Source: CAYVFC01 sp964450715 (GTDB taxonomy: Bacteria > Myxococcota_A > Polyangia > Polyangiales > JAFGIB01). Taken from it: a stretch of 64,000 bases of DNA. Below, in pieces: positions 45,615-53,945 of this stretch; within the stretch, counting starts at the first letter, position 1; each line of letters opens with the position of its first letter. Made by a program: the position numbers and the translations under genes. The stretch spans positions 62,001 through 126,000 of the forward strand of contig CAYVFC010000003.1 of the NCBI GenBank assembly GCA_964450715.1, written 5' to 3'. The notes beneath the pieces were generated by a model. It did not search any database. It saw only the letters and a program-made list of their open reading frames with translations, and was not told the origin of the DNA.

Positions 45615-46588
45615 TGGCGAAACCCAAGGTGGCTTTCTATTGGTGCGCCTCCTGCGGCGGTTGCGAGGAGACCGTGGTCGACCTGGGCGAGGCCATCCTG
45701 GACGTGGTGGCGGCGGTGGACATCGTGCTCTGGCCGGTGGCGCTGGACTTCAAGTATAAAGACGTCGAGGCGCTCGACGACGGGGCCATCGCCGTATCCT
45801 TCATCAACGGCGCCATCCGCACCTCGGAGCAGGAAGAGGTGGCCAAGCTCTTGCGCCGCAAGTCCGGCCTGGTCATCGCCTTTGGCGCCTGCGCCGCCTG
45901 GGGCGGGATCCCGGCCTTGGCCAACCTGACCTGCCGCGAACAGATCCTGCGCACGGCTTACCGGGACGCTCCCTCGGTGCACAATCCGGAAGGGGTACAG
46001 CCGCAAACCGAATCCAGCCTGGGCGAGCACCGGTTCGGGCTGCCGGCTTTCTATCCCACGGTACACAAGCTATCCGACGTGGTCGAGGTCGACTACACCA
46101 TCCCCGGCTGCCCGCCTACCGCCGCGTTGCTGGCCGACGCCGTCCAGAGCATTCTCTCGGGAAAGCTACCGTCCCGCGGCGCCGTCTTGGCGCCTGACAA
46201 GGCCCTGTGCGCCAGCTGCGACCGCAACCAGAGCAAGCCCGAGGACGTCTGTATCGACGCTATCCGCCGGGTGGTGGACACCCCGGTCGACCCGAGCCTT
46301 TGCTTTCTGGCCCAGGGGATCATCTGCATGGGTCCGGCCACCCGTGACGGCTGCGGCCAGGCCTGCGTCAGCGGCAACATGCCCTGCAGCGGCTGCTTCG
46401 GTCCGACCGACAACTGCCGGGATCAGGGGGGCAAGATGGTGGCCGCGCTGGGTAGCATCATCAAAGCCGAGGATGAAGCGGCCATCGAGGCCGCGCTCGG
46501 CCAGCTGGTCGATCCGGCCGGGACCTTCTACCGGTACGCCATGTCCGCGTCGCTGGTCGGCAGCAAGAGAGAGGACGACGAATCATGA
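45614..46588 (+). CDS. mvhG: Group 3c NiFe hydrogenase small subunit
   Basis: 324 residues from the ATG at 45614. The proximal cluster ligands start with WCASCGGCEE; GACAAWGGIPAL, TIPGCPPT and a C-terminal set (CASCDRNQS, LAQGIICMGPATRDGCGQAC, MPCSGCFGP) complete the small-subunit pattern. There is no Tat signal, so the enzyme is cytoplasmic, as expected for Mvh. Overlaps the large subunit gene by 4 bases. Confidence 0.93.
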   Translation: MAKPKVAFYWCASCGGCEETVVDLGEAILDVVAAVDIVLWPVALDFKYKDVEALDDGAIAVSFINGAIRTSEQEEVAKLLRRKSGLVIAFGACAAWGGIPALANLTCREQILRTAYRDAPSVHNPEGVQPQTESSLGEHRFGLPAFYPTVHKLSDVVEVDYTIPGCPPTAALLADAVQSILSGKLPSRGAVLAPDKALCASCDRNQSKPEDVCIDAIRRVVDTPVDPSLCFLAQGIICMGPATRDGCGQACVSGNMPCSGCFGPTDNCRDQGGKMVAALGSIIKAEDEAAIEAALGQLVDPAGTFYRYAMSASLVGSKREDDES

Positions 46589-48081
46589 GCCGGATCATCA
46601 CCATCGATCCCATCACCCGCCTGGAGGGTCACGGCAAGATCTCCATCTTCCTCGACGACGCGGGGGAGGTCGAGCGCGCGCTGTTGCAGGTGCCGGAGCT
46701 AAGGGGCTTCGAGGCCTTCTGCGTGGGTCGCCCGGCCGAGGAGATGCCCCAGATCACCTCGCGCATCTGCGGGGTCTGCCCCACCGCGCACCACATGGCC
46801 TCGACCAAGACGCTCGACGATCTGTATGGCGTACAGCCCACGCCCACCGCCCGGGCCATCCGCGAGCTGTTTTACAATCTATTCACCTTCGAGGACCACG
46901 CGCTTCACTACTACTTCCTGGGCGGGCCCGACTTCATCGTGGGCCCGGATGCGCCCGCTGCTCAGCGCAACGTGCTGGGCGTGATCGAGAAGGTCGGCGT
47001 CGAGGTCGGCAAGCGCGTCATCGCCACCCGCAAGGCAGCCCGCGAGCTGATGAAAGAGATGGGCGGCAAGGCCGTGCATCCGGTGCTGGGGCTTCCGGGC
47101 GGGGTGGCCAAGGCCGTGAGCGAAGATCTCAGAAAGCGCGTGATCGAGTTCGGCGCGCAGGCGGTCGATTTCGCCAACTTCAGCCTGAAGACCTTCGACG
47201 ACCTCGTGCTCGCCAACCAGGCCTACCTGGAGATCATTCGTTCGGACACCTACTTCGATGAAACCCATTACATGGGCATGGTGGACGAGAACAACCAGGT
47301 GAACCTCTACGACGGCAAGCTGCGGGTGGTGGACCCCGCCGGTGAACAGATCGAGCTGTTCGATCCCTCTACCTATACCGAAGTGATCGCCGAGCAGGTG
47401 GAGAGCTGGAGCTACATCAAGTTTCCCTATCTCAAGAAGGTGGGCTGGAAAGGGTTCAGGGCCGGAGCGGACAGCGGTGTGGTGCGGGTGGCCCCGCTGG
47501 CGCGCCTGAACGCTGCCGAGGGCATGGCCACCCCGGCGGCCGGGGAGCAATACCAGAGGATGTACGAGACGCTGGGCGGAAAGCCCGTGCACCACACCCT
47601 GGCGTTACACTGGGCCAGGCTGGTGGAGCTGCTGTACGCGGCCGAACGCATCGCCGAGCTGGGCAAGGCCGAGGAGCTCACCTCGCCCGATCTGCGCAAC
47701 ATGGATCTGAAAACCCCGCGCGAGGGCGTGGGCGTGGTCGAGGCCCCGCGCGGGACGCTCATCCACCACTACCAGACCGACGACAGGGGCGTGCTCACCG
47801 GCTGCAACCTGCTGGTGGCCACGCTTTTCAACTCCGCGCCCATCTGCATCTCCGTCGAGCGGGCGGCCCGCAAGCTCATCCACAAGGGAGAGGTGGCCGA
47901 CGGCCTGCTCAACCGGGTGGAGATGGCTTTCCGGGCCTACGACCCTTGCCTCTCCTGCGCCACTCACGCGCTTCCCGGCAAGATGCCGTTGGAGATCAGC
48001 TTGGTCGGAAGCCGTGGAGAAGAGCGGGGAAGGCTCGTCCGGGATTCGGACGGCACCGAGCGCATGAGCTGGAAGGGATGA
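46585..48081 (+). CDS. mvhA: Group 3c NiFe hydrogenase large subunit
   Basis: 498 residues. N-terminal IDPITRLEGHGKI and NiFe ligands Cys62 and Cys65 in RICGVCPTAHH; the C-terminal pair Cys455 and Cys458 in DPCLSCATH with His461. A 37-residue extension follows the His, so endoproteolytic maturation is expected, but no protease or hyp gene is in the window. Oxidises H2 for electron bifurcation through MvhD and HdrA. Confidence 0.94.
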   Translation: MSRIITIDPITRLEGHGKISIFLDDAGEVERALLQVPELRGFEAFCVGRPAEEMPQITSRICGVCPTAHHMASTKTLDDLYGVQPTPTARAIRELFYNLFTFEDHALHYYFLGGPDFIVGPDAPAAQRNVLGVIEKVGVEVGKRVIATRKAARELMKEMGGKAVHPVLGLPGGVAKAVSEDLRKRVIEFGAQAVDFANFSLKTFDDLVLANQAYLEIIRSDTYFDETHYMGMVDENNQVNLYDGKLRVVDPAGEQIELFDPSTYTEVIAEQVESWSYIKFPYLKKVGWKGFRAGADSGVVRVAPLARLNAAEGMATPAAGEQYQRMYETLGGKPVHHTLALHWARLVELLYAAERIAELGKAEELTSPDLRNMDLKTPREGVGVVEAPRGTLIHHYQTDDRGVLTGCNLLVATLFNSAPICISVERAARKLIHKGEVADGLLNRVEMAFRAYDPCLSCATHALPGKMPLEISLVGSRGEERGRLVRDSDGTERMSWKG

Positions 48082-48103
48082 GAAGGTCGCCTCGTGCGTC
48101 GTA

Positions 48104-48134
48104 GCCCCGTAGGGGCGTGCCTTGCGCCCGCCCG
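48104..48134. repeat. REP-like GC-rich palindrome
   Basis: GCCCCGTAGGGGCGTGCCTT through GCGCCCGCCC, 22 bases after the mvhA stop; family of 3645-3672. It may protect or end the hydrogenase transcript. Confidence 0.6.
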
Positions 48135-48208
48135 GAGAAATCTCCACAAAGAAGAGGTCCTTGTTATAAACTGCGGGAATACCGGTCGGCGGAGGCCTAG
48201 GAACAACT

Positions 48209-48309
48209 CGGAGCACATCTCGAAAAACCTCCGAGATATCGAAGCACGATGCGGCAGAGGCGGCGCTCACTGACCGGCGGCGGCCGGAGGTTTTTCGAGA
48301 TGTGCTCCG
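48209..48309. repeat. 25-bp perfect inverted repeat upstream of the TusA-like gene
   Basis: Arms at 48209-48233 and 48285-48309 are perfectly complementary (left arm begins CGGAGCACATCTCGAAAAAC) around a 51-base centre. The right arm ends 17 bases before the tusA start. It is too long and the loop too large for a simple terminator; a MITE-like insertion or a structured leader RNA is possible. Confidence 0.85.
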
Positions 48310-48326
48310 CGAGGAGGTGAGAAGGC

Positions 48327-48545
48327 ATGACTGAATTACTCGACTGCAAAGGACTGAAGTGCCCGCAGCCGGTTCTGAAGGTGGCCATCAAGGCGAAGAC
48401 CATCGCCCCGGGAACCACGCTGGAGGTTCACGCCGACTGCGTGAGCTTTCCCCAGGACATACAGAAGTGGTGCGCGGACATGGGCAAGGTGCTGGTGAGC
48501 GTGGTCGACCGCGGCGGCTTCAGCGTGGCCACCATCCAGTTCTGA
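48327..48545 (+). CDS. TusA/SirA-like sulfur carrier protein
   Basis: 72 residues with the diagnostic LDCKGLKCPQPVLKVAI (CPxP motif; Cys13 carries the persulfide) and the compact alpha/beta ending SVVDRGGFSVATIQF. A GAGGAGG lies about 10 bases upstream. The family relays sulfur for tRNA thiolation, molybdenum cofactor work or dissimilatory sulfur metabolism. Its place behind an Hdr-type operon suggests, but does not prove, a sulfur-linked role. It converges with the kinase gene. Confidence 0.88.
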   Translation: MTELLDCKGLKCPQPVLKVAIKAKTIAPGTTLEVHADCVSFPQDIQKWCADMGKVLVSVVDRGGFSVATIQF

Positions 48546-48582
48546 ACGCGCGTATCCCGTGTGAAGCCGAAATCCTGCGCGA

Positions 48583-50217
48583 TCATCGCGTGTCCGATTG
48601 TCGGATACGGGAGAGCCTCTCGTCCAACTCCAGAAACCTCTTGGCCAGGGCGCGCACGAAGAATCCCATCCAGGAGGTGCCGCCCATGGCCCGCTCGAAT
48701 GACTCGCGCGTGACCACCACCGTGGTCATCTCCTCTATCACCTGTACGCTGGCGCTGCGGGGCTCGCCGCTGAAGATGGCCGCCTCGCCAAATGCGTCGC
48801 CCTTTTCCATCCGGCGCAGGCTCACCCGCTCTCCCTGCTCGGTGCGGAACACCTCGCAGCTTCCCTTGGTGATGATGTAGGCCTTGTCCCCGGGCTCGTT
48901 TTCCCGGAAGACGATGGCCCCGGCCGGAAAGGTCACCGAGGAGAACCAGAAGCCGTTGCGCAGCGACCACTCGATCTCGTCCTTCAGCTCCTCTACCGAC
49001 TGGTAGCGAGCGGCCGGTTCGAACCCGAGCGCCCGCTTGGCGATCCGGCAGAGATCCGGCGGAGCCTTCACCTCGCCCAGCTTCTCCTGCGGATCCTGCA
49101 CCGCTCCCTTCTGAGCCTTTCGTAGCGCCTCCACCGTGGTCTTGGCGTGGTGCGGGGGAAACCCGGTGAGGATTTCGTAGAGGATGCCCCCCAGCAGGTA
49201 GACATCGGTACGTTCGTCCAGCTCGTCGTTCTTGCCCAGCGCTTGCTCGGGCGCCATGTAGGTCACCGTGCCGATGGCGGTGTTGGGCGGATCGAGCGAT
49301 TCGTTCTTGAAGTCGCGCGCGATCGAGACCGTCGTCCGGGGCGCGCTTCGCAGCCGGCGCGGCAGCAGCGCGAATCCCCAGTCCATCACCCAGACCTGGC
49401 CGTGGGTGCCGACCATGATGTTGTCGGACTTGAGGTCGCGGTGGATGACCCCGCGGCTGTGGGCAAAGGAGACCGCATCGCATACCTTCAGCAGGATCCT
49501 CAGGGCGGATTCCAGCTCCTCATCGCTCCTGTTGTCCGGCGACCGTCGGGCGAGGATTTTCTTGAACGTCTCGCCCGCCACCCACTTCATGGTGAAGCTG
49601 GCCTCGCCGCTATCGCTGACCCACAGATCGTATATCGGCGGGATGTTGGGGTGATCCAGCTGACCGGTGATCTGCGCCTCCTCCACGAATCGGCGCCGGT
49701 TGACCAGCTGGCTGGCGATCTCCGGATGCAGCACCTTCATGGCCACGCCCCGCCTGAGGTTGTTGTCGACCACCCCGTGAATGGCGCTCATCCCCCCGCG
49801 CGCCATCTCGCCCCGGTCGCTCAGCCAGGGCCTCGCCGGCAGCGGTTTCGCCGCCAGCTTCCTGTCGGCTTTGCCTCCGTCTGGCGCCGGCGGCGTGACC
49901 GATCCGGTCCCTATCATCACGCTGCCCTCGAACCAGGGGATCTGCTCGCCGCCGGCTTCGTCTTCCAGCTCGACGGGGATCGCCTCGCTTTCGTCCGCGC
50001 CCTCGCCCTCGATGTCTACGCTCAAACTGCCGTCCGGTTTCCCGGGGATGTCCTCTCCCTCATCCTCGAGGTCGACCTCGATATATTGGCTGGCGCCAGG
50101 CTTCTTGGCCGCGCGGCGCCGGACGGTGGTGTGCGCCGGCTCGGCCCTCTCGTCCGCGGCATCGGCCTGCGGATCGGCACCCGCCCGGTTTGGGCCTTCG
50201 CCTTTGCTATCTGTCAT
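48583..50217 (-). CDS. Ser/Thr protein kinase with C-terminal cyclic-nucleotide-binding domain
   Basis: 544 residues. An acidic, disordered N-terminus (about 1-130) precedes a Hanks-type kinase domain: glycine loop EMARGGMSAI, Lys161 in VAMKVLHP, catalytic HRDLKSDN (259-266) and DWG (279-281) in place of DFG, then GTVTYMAPEQAL. From about residue 408 a cNMP-binding fold follows: FPAGAIVFRENEPGDKAYII, KGDAFGEAAIFSGEPRSASV. No transmembrane segment. The layout resembles a cyclic-nucleotide-gated kinase; the cyclase at 31700-33631 is a possible source of its ligand (inference). Confidence 0.9.
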   Translation of the reverse strand: MTDSKGEGPNRAGADPQADAADERAEPAHTTVRRRAAKKPGASQYIEVDLEDEGEDIPGKPDGSLSVDIEGEGADESEAIPVELEDEAGGEQIPWFEGSVMIGTGSVTPPAPDGGKADRKLAAKPLPARPWLSDRGEMARGGMSAIHGVVDNNLRRGVAMKVLHPEIASQLVNRRRFVEEAQITGQLDHPNIPPIYDLWVSDSGEASFTMKWVAGETFKKILARRSPDNRSDEELESALRILLKVCDAVSFAHSRGVIHRDLKSDNIMVGTHGQVWVMDWGFALLPRRLRSAPRTTVSIARDFKNESLDPPNTAIGTVTYMAPEQALGKNDELDERTDVYLLGGILYEILTGFPPHHAKTTVEALRKAQKGAVQDPQEKLGEVKAPPDLCRIAKRALGFEPAARYQSVEELKDEIEWSLRNGFWFSSVTFPAGAIVFRENEPGDKAYIITKGSCEVFRTEQGERVSLRRMEKGDAFGEAAIFSGEPRSASVQVIEEMTTVVVTRESFERAMGGTSWMGFFVRALAKRFLELDERLSRIRQSDTR

Positions 50218-50307
50218 CTCTGCCTCCGTGACATCATACCCTTTTTGGGCGAGAGAGCGTTCCGGAAAATCCCCGGCGGGTGTGGTATAGCAGCCGATAG
50301 CCCGGCC

Positions 50308-51054
50308 ATGTCACATAGCGGTACAGCGCCACCCGTGGAGGGCTTTGTCGTCAATGGCGGTGAGGCGCGCCTCGCGACCATCGTTCACGGCGACCCGGTG
50401 ACCGACTGCTTGCAGGTGCCTTCCGGCGATCACACCGACTGCTGGCACCGGAAGCACGCCGGCCGTTTTCGCGACAACTGCTTGACCTGCGAGAAGCCCT
50501 GCCCGGCCTTCCCCATCAAGGAACGGCCCTACTTCGCCCCGCTGCTGGAGCTCGCTCCGGTCCGCGATGCGGAACCGGTCTACCGGCAGAGCCAGGTCGC
50601 GCTGCAAGCCTTGTGCGAGCTGTACGCGCGCATCCCGCCGACGACCTGCCAGAGCTGCGGGCAGTGTTGCCGGCGCTACATCGTGGAGGCTTTCAGCATC
50701 GAGTACCTGCTGATGGCGAGCTACCTCCGGGAGCGCTTTCCGTCCGAAGATCTGGCGCGCTTTCGCGGGCTGGCGGGCATGAACGTGGCGCTCGAGCGCC
50801 GGGGGCTCGCCGATCGCAGGCGCTGCCCTTTTCAGGACGCCCCCACCGGCCATTGCCTCATCCACCCAGTCAAGCCCCTCGCTTGCCGGCTGTACCTATG
50901 CGAAAAAGTTAGCTGGTCTCAGAGCGGCTTCGAGGCGCGGAGCAGCGGTCTGTACGGGCAGGTCGTCTCGCTCAGCCAGCCCTGCTTCATAATCGACGGG
51001 CAGGAGGTGATCGTTACGAAGGTGAATGAATTGAACCGCTGGTTCATCTTATGA
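50308..51054 (+). CDS. YkgJ-family Cys-cluster protein
   Basis: 248 residues from the ATG at 50308. Cys-rich throughout: CWHRKHAGRFRDNCLTCEKPCP near residues 45-66, then the family core CQSCGQCCRRYIV, RRCPFQD, GHCLIHPVKPLACRLYLCEK. The cluster probably binds Zn or Fe-S. YkgJ-like proteins sit near peptide-modification genes in some genomes; here it is followed by a PqqD-like and a radical SAM/SPASM gene on the same strand. Confidence 0.8.
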   Translation: MSHSGTAPPVEGFVVNGGEARLATIVHGDPVTDCLQVPSGDHTDCWHRKHAGRFRDNCLTCEKPCPAFPIKERPYFAPLLELAPVRDAEPVYRQSQVALQALCELYARIPPTTCQSCGQCCRRYIVEAFSIEYLLMASYLRERFPSEDLARFRGLAGMNVALERRGLADRRRCPFQDAPTGHCLIHPVKPLACRLYLCEKVSWSQSGFEARSSGLYGQVVSLSQPCFIIDGQEVIVTKVNELNRWFIL

Positions 51055-51099
51055 ATCCTCGTTATCTTTTCGAGAAGCGACGGCGGAGCGCCGTGCGCT

Positions 51100-51159
51100 G
51101 TCATTTCGAGGAGCCGAAGGCGACGAGAACCCCCAGGGGATTTCTCGCTTCGAAATGAC
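51100..51159. repeat. Inverted repeat of the GTCATTTCGA family
   Basis: GTCATTTCGAGGAGCCGAAG onward pairs with GATTTCTCGCTTCGAAATGA at 51139-51158, forming a stem around GAACCCCCAGGG. Related to 7210-7236 and 11968-12046. It separates the YkgJ gene from the PqqD-like gene. Confidence 0.7.
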
Positions 51160-51213
51160 GTGGATGCCACCGGTTTCCGAGAACTTACCGTCCGCACCGC
51201 GAGCTACAACGAC

Positions 51214-51492
51214 ATGCCGGAGCAGCGCAAACCCAGGGCCAACCCGGACATCGTCTTCCGCGAGGAGTCGGACGACGTCTCGCTGCTGTTCAATCCCGAG
51301 GACGGGTCGCTGTTCGGCCTCAACCCGGTCGGCGTCTTCGTTTGGAAGCGGCTCGACGGACGGCACGACCGCTCCGATATCCTGAGCGAGATGCGGCGAT
51401 GCTGGTCGCGGGTGCCGGAAAACGCCGCCGAGCAGATCGAAGCCTTCATCGAGCAGCTAGCCGGCAAGGGGCTGGTGCAGGACGACGGGTAG
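51214..51492 (+). CDS. PqqD-like RiPP recognition element (RRE) protein
   Basis: 92 residues from the ATG at 51214; a GTG at 51160 would extend it into the repeat and is less likely. PqqD fold: ESDDVSLLFNPEDGSLFGLN (strands), PVGVFVWKRLDG, then RSDILSEMRRCW and a C-terminal AFIEQLAGKGLVQ helix. Such domains bind the leader of a precursor peptide and hand it to the modifying enzyme, here the radical SAM/SPASM gene 4 bases downstream. Confidence 0.82.
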   Translation: MPEQRKPRANPDIVFREESDDVSLLFNPEDGSLFGLNPVGVFVWKRLDGRHDRSDILSEMRRCWSRVPENAAEQIEAFIEQLAGKGLVQDDG

Positions 51493-51496
51493 TCCG

Positions 51497-52624
51497 GTGA
51501 GCGACTCGACCGGTAGCGTCATACGCACCCCGCGCGCCGTCGACGTCGCCATCACCGGACGCTGCAACCTGCGCTGCAGCTACTGCAGCCACTTCGACAG
51601 TTCTGGTGAGGCGGGCGACGATCTGTCGACCGGCCAGTGGCTCGATCTCTTTGCCGAGCTCGGCCGCTGCGCGGTCATGCGGGTGATCCTGCAAGGGGGC
51701 GAGCCCTTTTTTCGCGCGGATCTGGCCGAGCTCATCCGGGGCATCGTCGCCAACCGCATGCGCTTTCGCATCCTGAGCAACGGTACGCTGATCGACGACG
51801 AGATGGCGGCCTTTCTCGCCTCGACCGGGCGCGCGGACGGGGTACAGATCTCCATCGACAGCTTTGTCCCCGGACATCACGACATTTTTCGCGGCCCGGG
51901 CAGCTTCGAACGGGCTGTCGAGGGTATCCGGGCGCTTCAGCGGCACGGGGTGCCGACCGACGTGCGGGTGACCGTACATCGGCTGAACGTGAACGACCTG
52001 GAAGGATTGGCCCAACTGCTGCTCGACCAGCTCGAGCTCGACCGGTTTTCGACCAACTCGGCCTCCCACCTGGGGCTCTGCCGCCGCAACGCCGAGCAGG
52101 TGCAGCTCACCGTTCAAGAGCGCTCGCTAGCCATGCGCTCGCTGCTCGGGCTAAGCGCCCGCTATCCCGGCCGCATCAGCGCCACCGCCGGTCCCTTGGC
52201 CGAGGCCAGGCGCTGGGGCGATATGGTACAGGCGGTTCGAGCCGGCGAGCGCCTGTCGGGCGGCGGCTTTCTGACCGGCTGCGGAGGGCCGCATGACACC
52301 CTGGCCGTGCGCTCCGACGGCGTCTATATACCGTGTATGCTGCTCGGCCATATCGAGCTGGGCAGGGTCGGCCGCGACGATTTGTCGGAAGTATGGCAGA
52401 CGCATTCCGCCCTGGCGGAGTTGCGCGAGCGGAGCCAGATCCCCTTGAGCGATTTCGAGCTCTGCCAGGGGTGCGAGTACATCGAGCAGTGCACGGGCAA
52501 TTGCCCGGCCCTGGCGTATACAGCATACAATACCGTCAACCATCCCAGCCCGGACGCCTGCTTCAGGCGCTTCCTGCAGCAGGGGGGGCGACTGCCGGAG
52601 ACGAAGGCAAGTCGCTGGGGGTGA
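51497..52624 (+). CDS. Radical SAM/SPASM peptide-modifying enzyme
   Basis: 375 residues from a GTG start. Cys23-x3-Cys27-x2-Cys30 (GRCNLRCSYC) binds the SAM cluster; VILQGGEPFFR is the GGE motif; VQISIDSFVPGHHD follows. The C-terminal SPASM region has LTGCGGPHD, VYIPCMLLGH and CQGCEYIEQCTGNC for auxiliary clusters, ending HPSPDACFRRFL. Enzymes of this architecture install thioether or carbon-carbon crosslinks in RiPP peptides. The preceding PqqD-like gene is almost contiguous. No precursor peptide was found immediately beside it; the Cys-repeat peptide at 53946-54266 is the candidate substrate. Confidence 0.88.
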   Translation: MSDSTGSVIRTPRAVDVAITGRCNLRCSYCSHFDSSGEAGDDLSTGQWLDLFAELGRCAVMRVILQGGEPFFRADLAELIRGIVANRMRFRILSNGTLIDDEMAAFLASTGRADGVQISIDSFVPGHHDIFRGPGSFERAVEGIRALQRHGVPTDVRVTVHRLNVNDLEGLAQLLLDQLELDRFSTNSASHLGLCRRNAEQVQLTVQERSLAMRSLLGLSARYPGRISATAGPLAEARRWGDMVQAVRAGERLSGGGFLTGCGGPHDTLAVRSDGVYIPCMLLGHIELGRVGRDDLSEVWQTHSALAELRERSQIPLSDFELCQGCEYIEQCTGNCPALAYTAYNTVNHPSPDACFRRFLQQGGRLPETKASRWG

Positions 52625-52641
52625 GCCGGGGGTTACACGGG

Positions 52642-53811
52642 TTACCGCGCGGGATCCAGCCCGTGAACGGGAAGCGCCCGCAGCCCGTCGCCGAGCGGAA
52701 CCTCGTGCGGCACGCGGCAGATGATGACGGCGGAGCGGACCGAACCGGGCGGAAGCAGCGCGCGCACCCGTTTCAGACCGGATCTGTCGCGCGCCGACGG
52801 CGACTCGGTCCACTTGGCCTCCAGCAGCTCGAAGTGCCCGCCGCGGTGAATCAAGAAATCGACCTCATTGGAACGATCGCGCCAGAAGAATAGATCACCC
52901 GCCCGCCGTCCGTTCTGGATCAGCTTGCGCAGCTCGCTGCAGACGAGCGTTTCCCAGACAGCGCCGGCGTAGGGGGATTCGGCGATTTCGTCCGCCTCGC
53001 GCAGACCGAGCAGGTGACAGAGCAGGCCGGTGTCGTTCAGGTAGAGCTTGGGCGTCTTGACCAGGGACTTGGTTCGGTTGGAGAACCACGGCTCCAGCAG
53101 AAACACCTGGTTGGAAGCTTGCAGCACCGAGAGCCACTCGTTGGCGGTGGAAGGGCTGATGCCTACGTCCCTGGCCAGCTCGGCCTTGTTGAGCAACTGG
53201 GCGGAGCGCAGCGCGCAGGCGCGGATGAATCGTTCAAAGTCACGCAGGCTGCTGACCGCGAGCATCGAGCGCAGGTCGCGTTCCAGGTAGGTCGCCAGAT
53301 AGGAAGCGTGGAAGCCGGCGGCGTCCAGCTCGGGCTCCTGCCAGAGCTCCGGAAGAGAGCCGCGCAGCGCCGCCTCTTGCACCGCGACCGATGGCCTTGC
53401 CGCGCGTATCTCTCCCAGGCTCAGTCCCTCTAGATCCAGGATTGCGACGCGTCCCGCCAGCGATTCGGAGGCAGCCTTCATCAGGGGAAGCTTCTGGGAT
53501 CCGGTGAGGACGAACAGGCCTTTGTTCGAGCGGCGCGCGTCCACCATCACCTTGAGGTGCCGGAACACCTTCGGCGCGTACTGAACCTCGTCGATCAGAA
53601 GCGGCGGTGCATGCCGGGCGAGAAACCTCGCCGGCTCCCGCTCGGCCTGCTCGGCCTCGCTGGGCAGATCGAGGGTTACAAACCGGTGGTCGGCGAAAAC
53701 CCGCCGCGCCAGGCTCGTCTTTCCGGCCTGTCGAGCCCCGGTGATCAGGATCACCGGGCGCTGGCGGCCCAGGCGTGCCAACCGCGACTCTGCATATCGC
53801 TCGATCCACAT
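52642..53811 (-). CDS. AAA_14/DUF4143 family ATPase
   Basis: 389 residues with Walker A GARQAGKTSLA, Walker B PPLLIDEVQY, the sensor VLTGSQKLPL, and a C-terminal DUF4143 domain with a winged-helix segment (AQLLNKAELARDVGISPSTA) and the nuclease-like NEVDFLI and ELLEAKW (a PD-(D/E)xK-like pattern). Family function is unclear; members are common in accessory DNA. It lies between the two halves of the RiPP locus in convergent position to the left half and may be an insertion. Confidence 0.88.
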   Translation of the reverse strand: MWIERYAESRLARLGRQRPVILITGARQAGKTSLARRVFADHRFVTLDLPSEAEQAEREPARFLARHAPPLLIDEVQYAPKVFRHLKVMVDARRSNKGLFVLTGSQKLPLMKAASESLAGRVAILDLEGLSLGEIRAARPSVAVQEAALRGSLPELWQEPELDAAGFHASYLATYLERDLRSMLAVSSLRDFERFIRACALRSAQLLNKAELARDVGISPSTANEWLSVLQASNQVFLLEPWFSNRTKSLVKTPKLYLNDTGLLCHLLGLREADEIAESPYAGAVWETLVCSELRKLIQNGRRAGDLFFWRDRSNEVDFLIHRGGHFELLEAKWTESPSARDRSGLKRVRALLPPGSVRSAVIICRVPHEVPLGDGLRALPVHGLDPAR

Positions 53812-53945
53812 GTGTAATTAATACGATTCAATCGAATAATATGCAAGATCGCCGGTCCCCTAAAAACGCCGCTGCCTCGCCTCTTTCCGCGGAGAGGCGG
53901 CCCCGCTTTGCCGTCGGCTCTTAGAGGGTGTTTAAAAACACCCTC

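Noticed and set aside
48209..48309. Rho-independent terminator of the hydrogenase operon
   Set aside because: The loop is 51 bases and no T-run follows; the repeat is closer to the tusA start.
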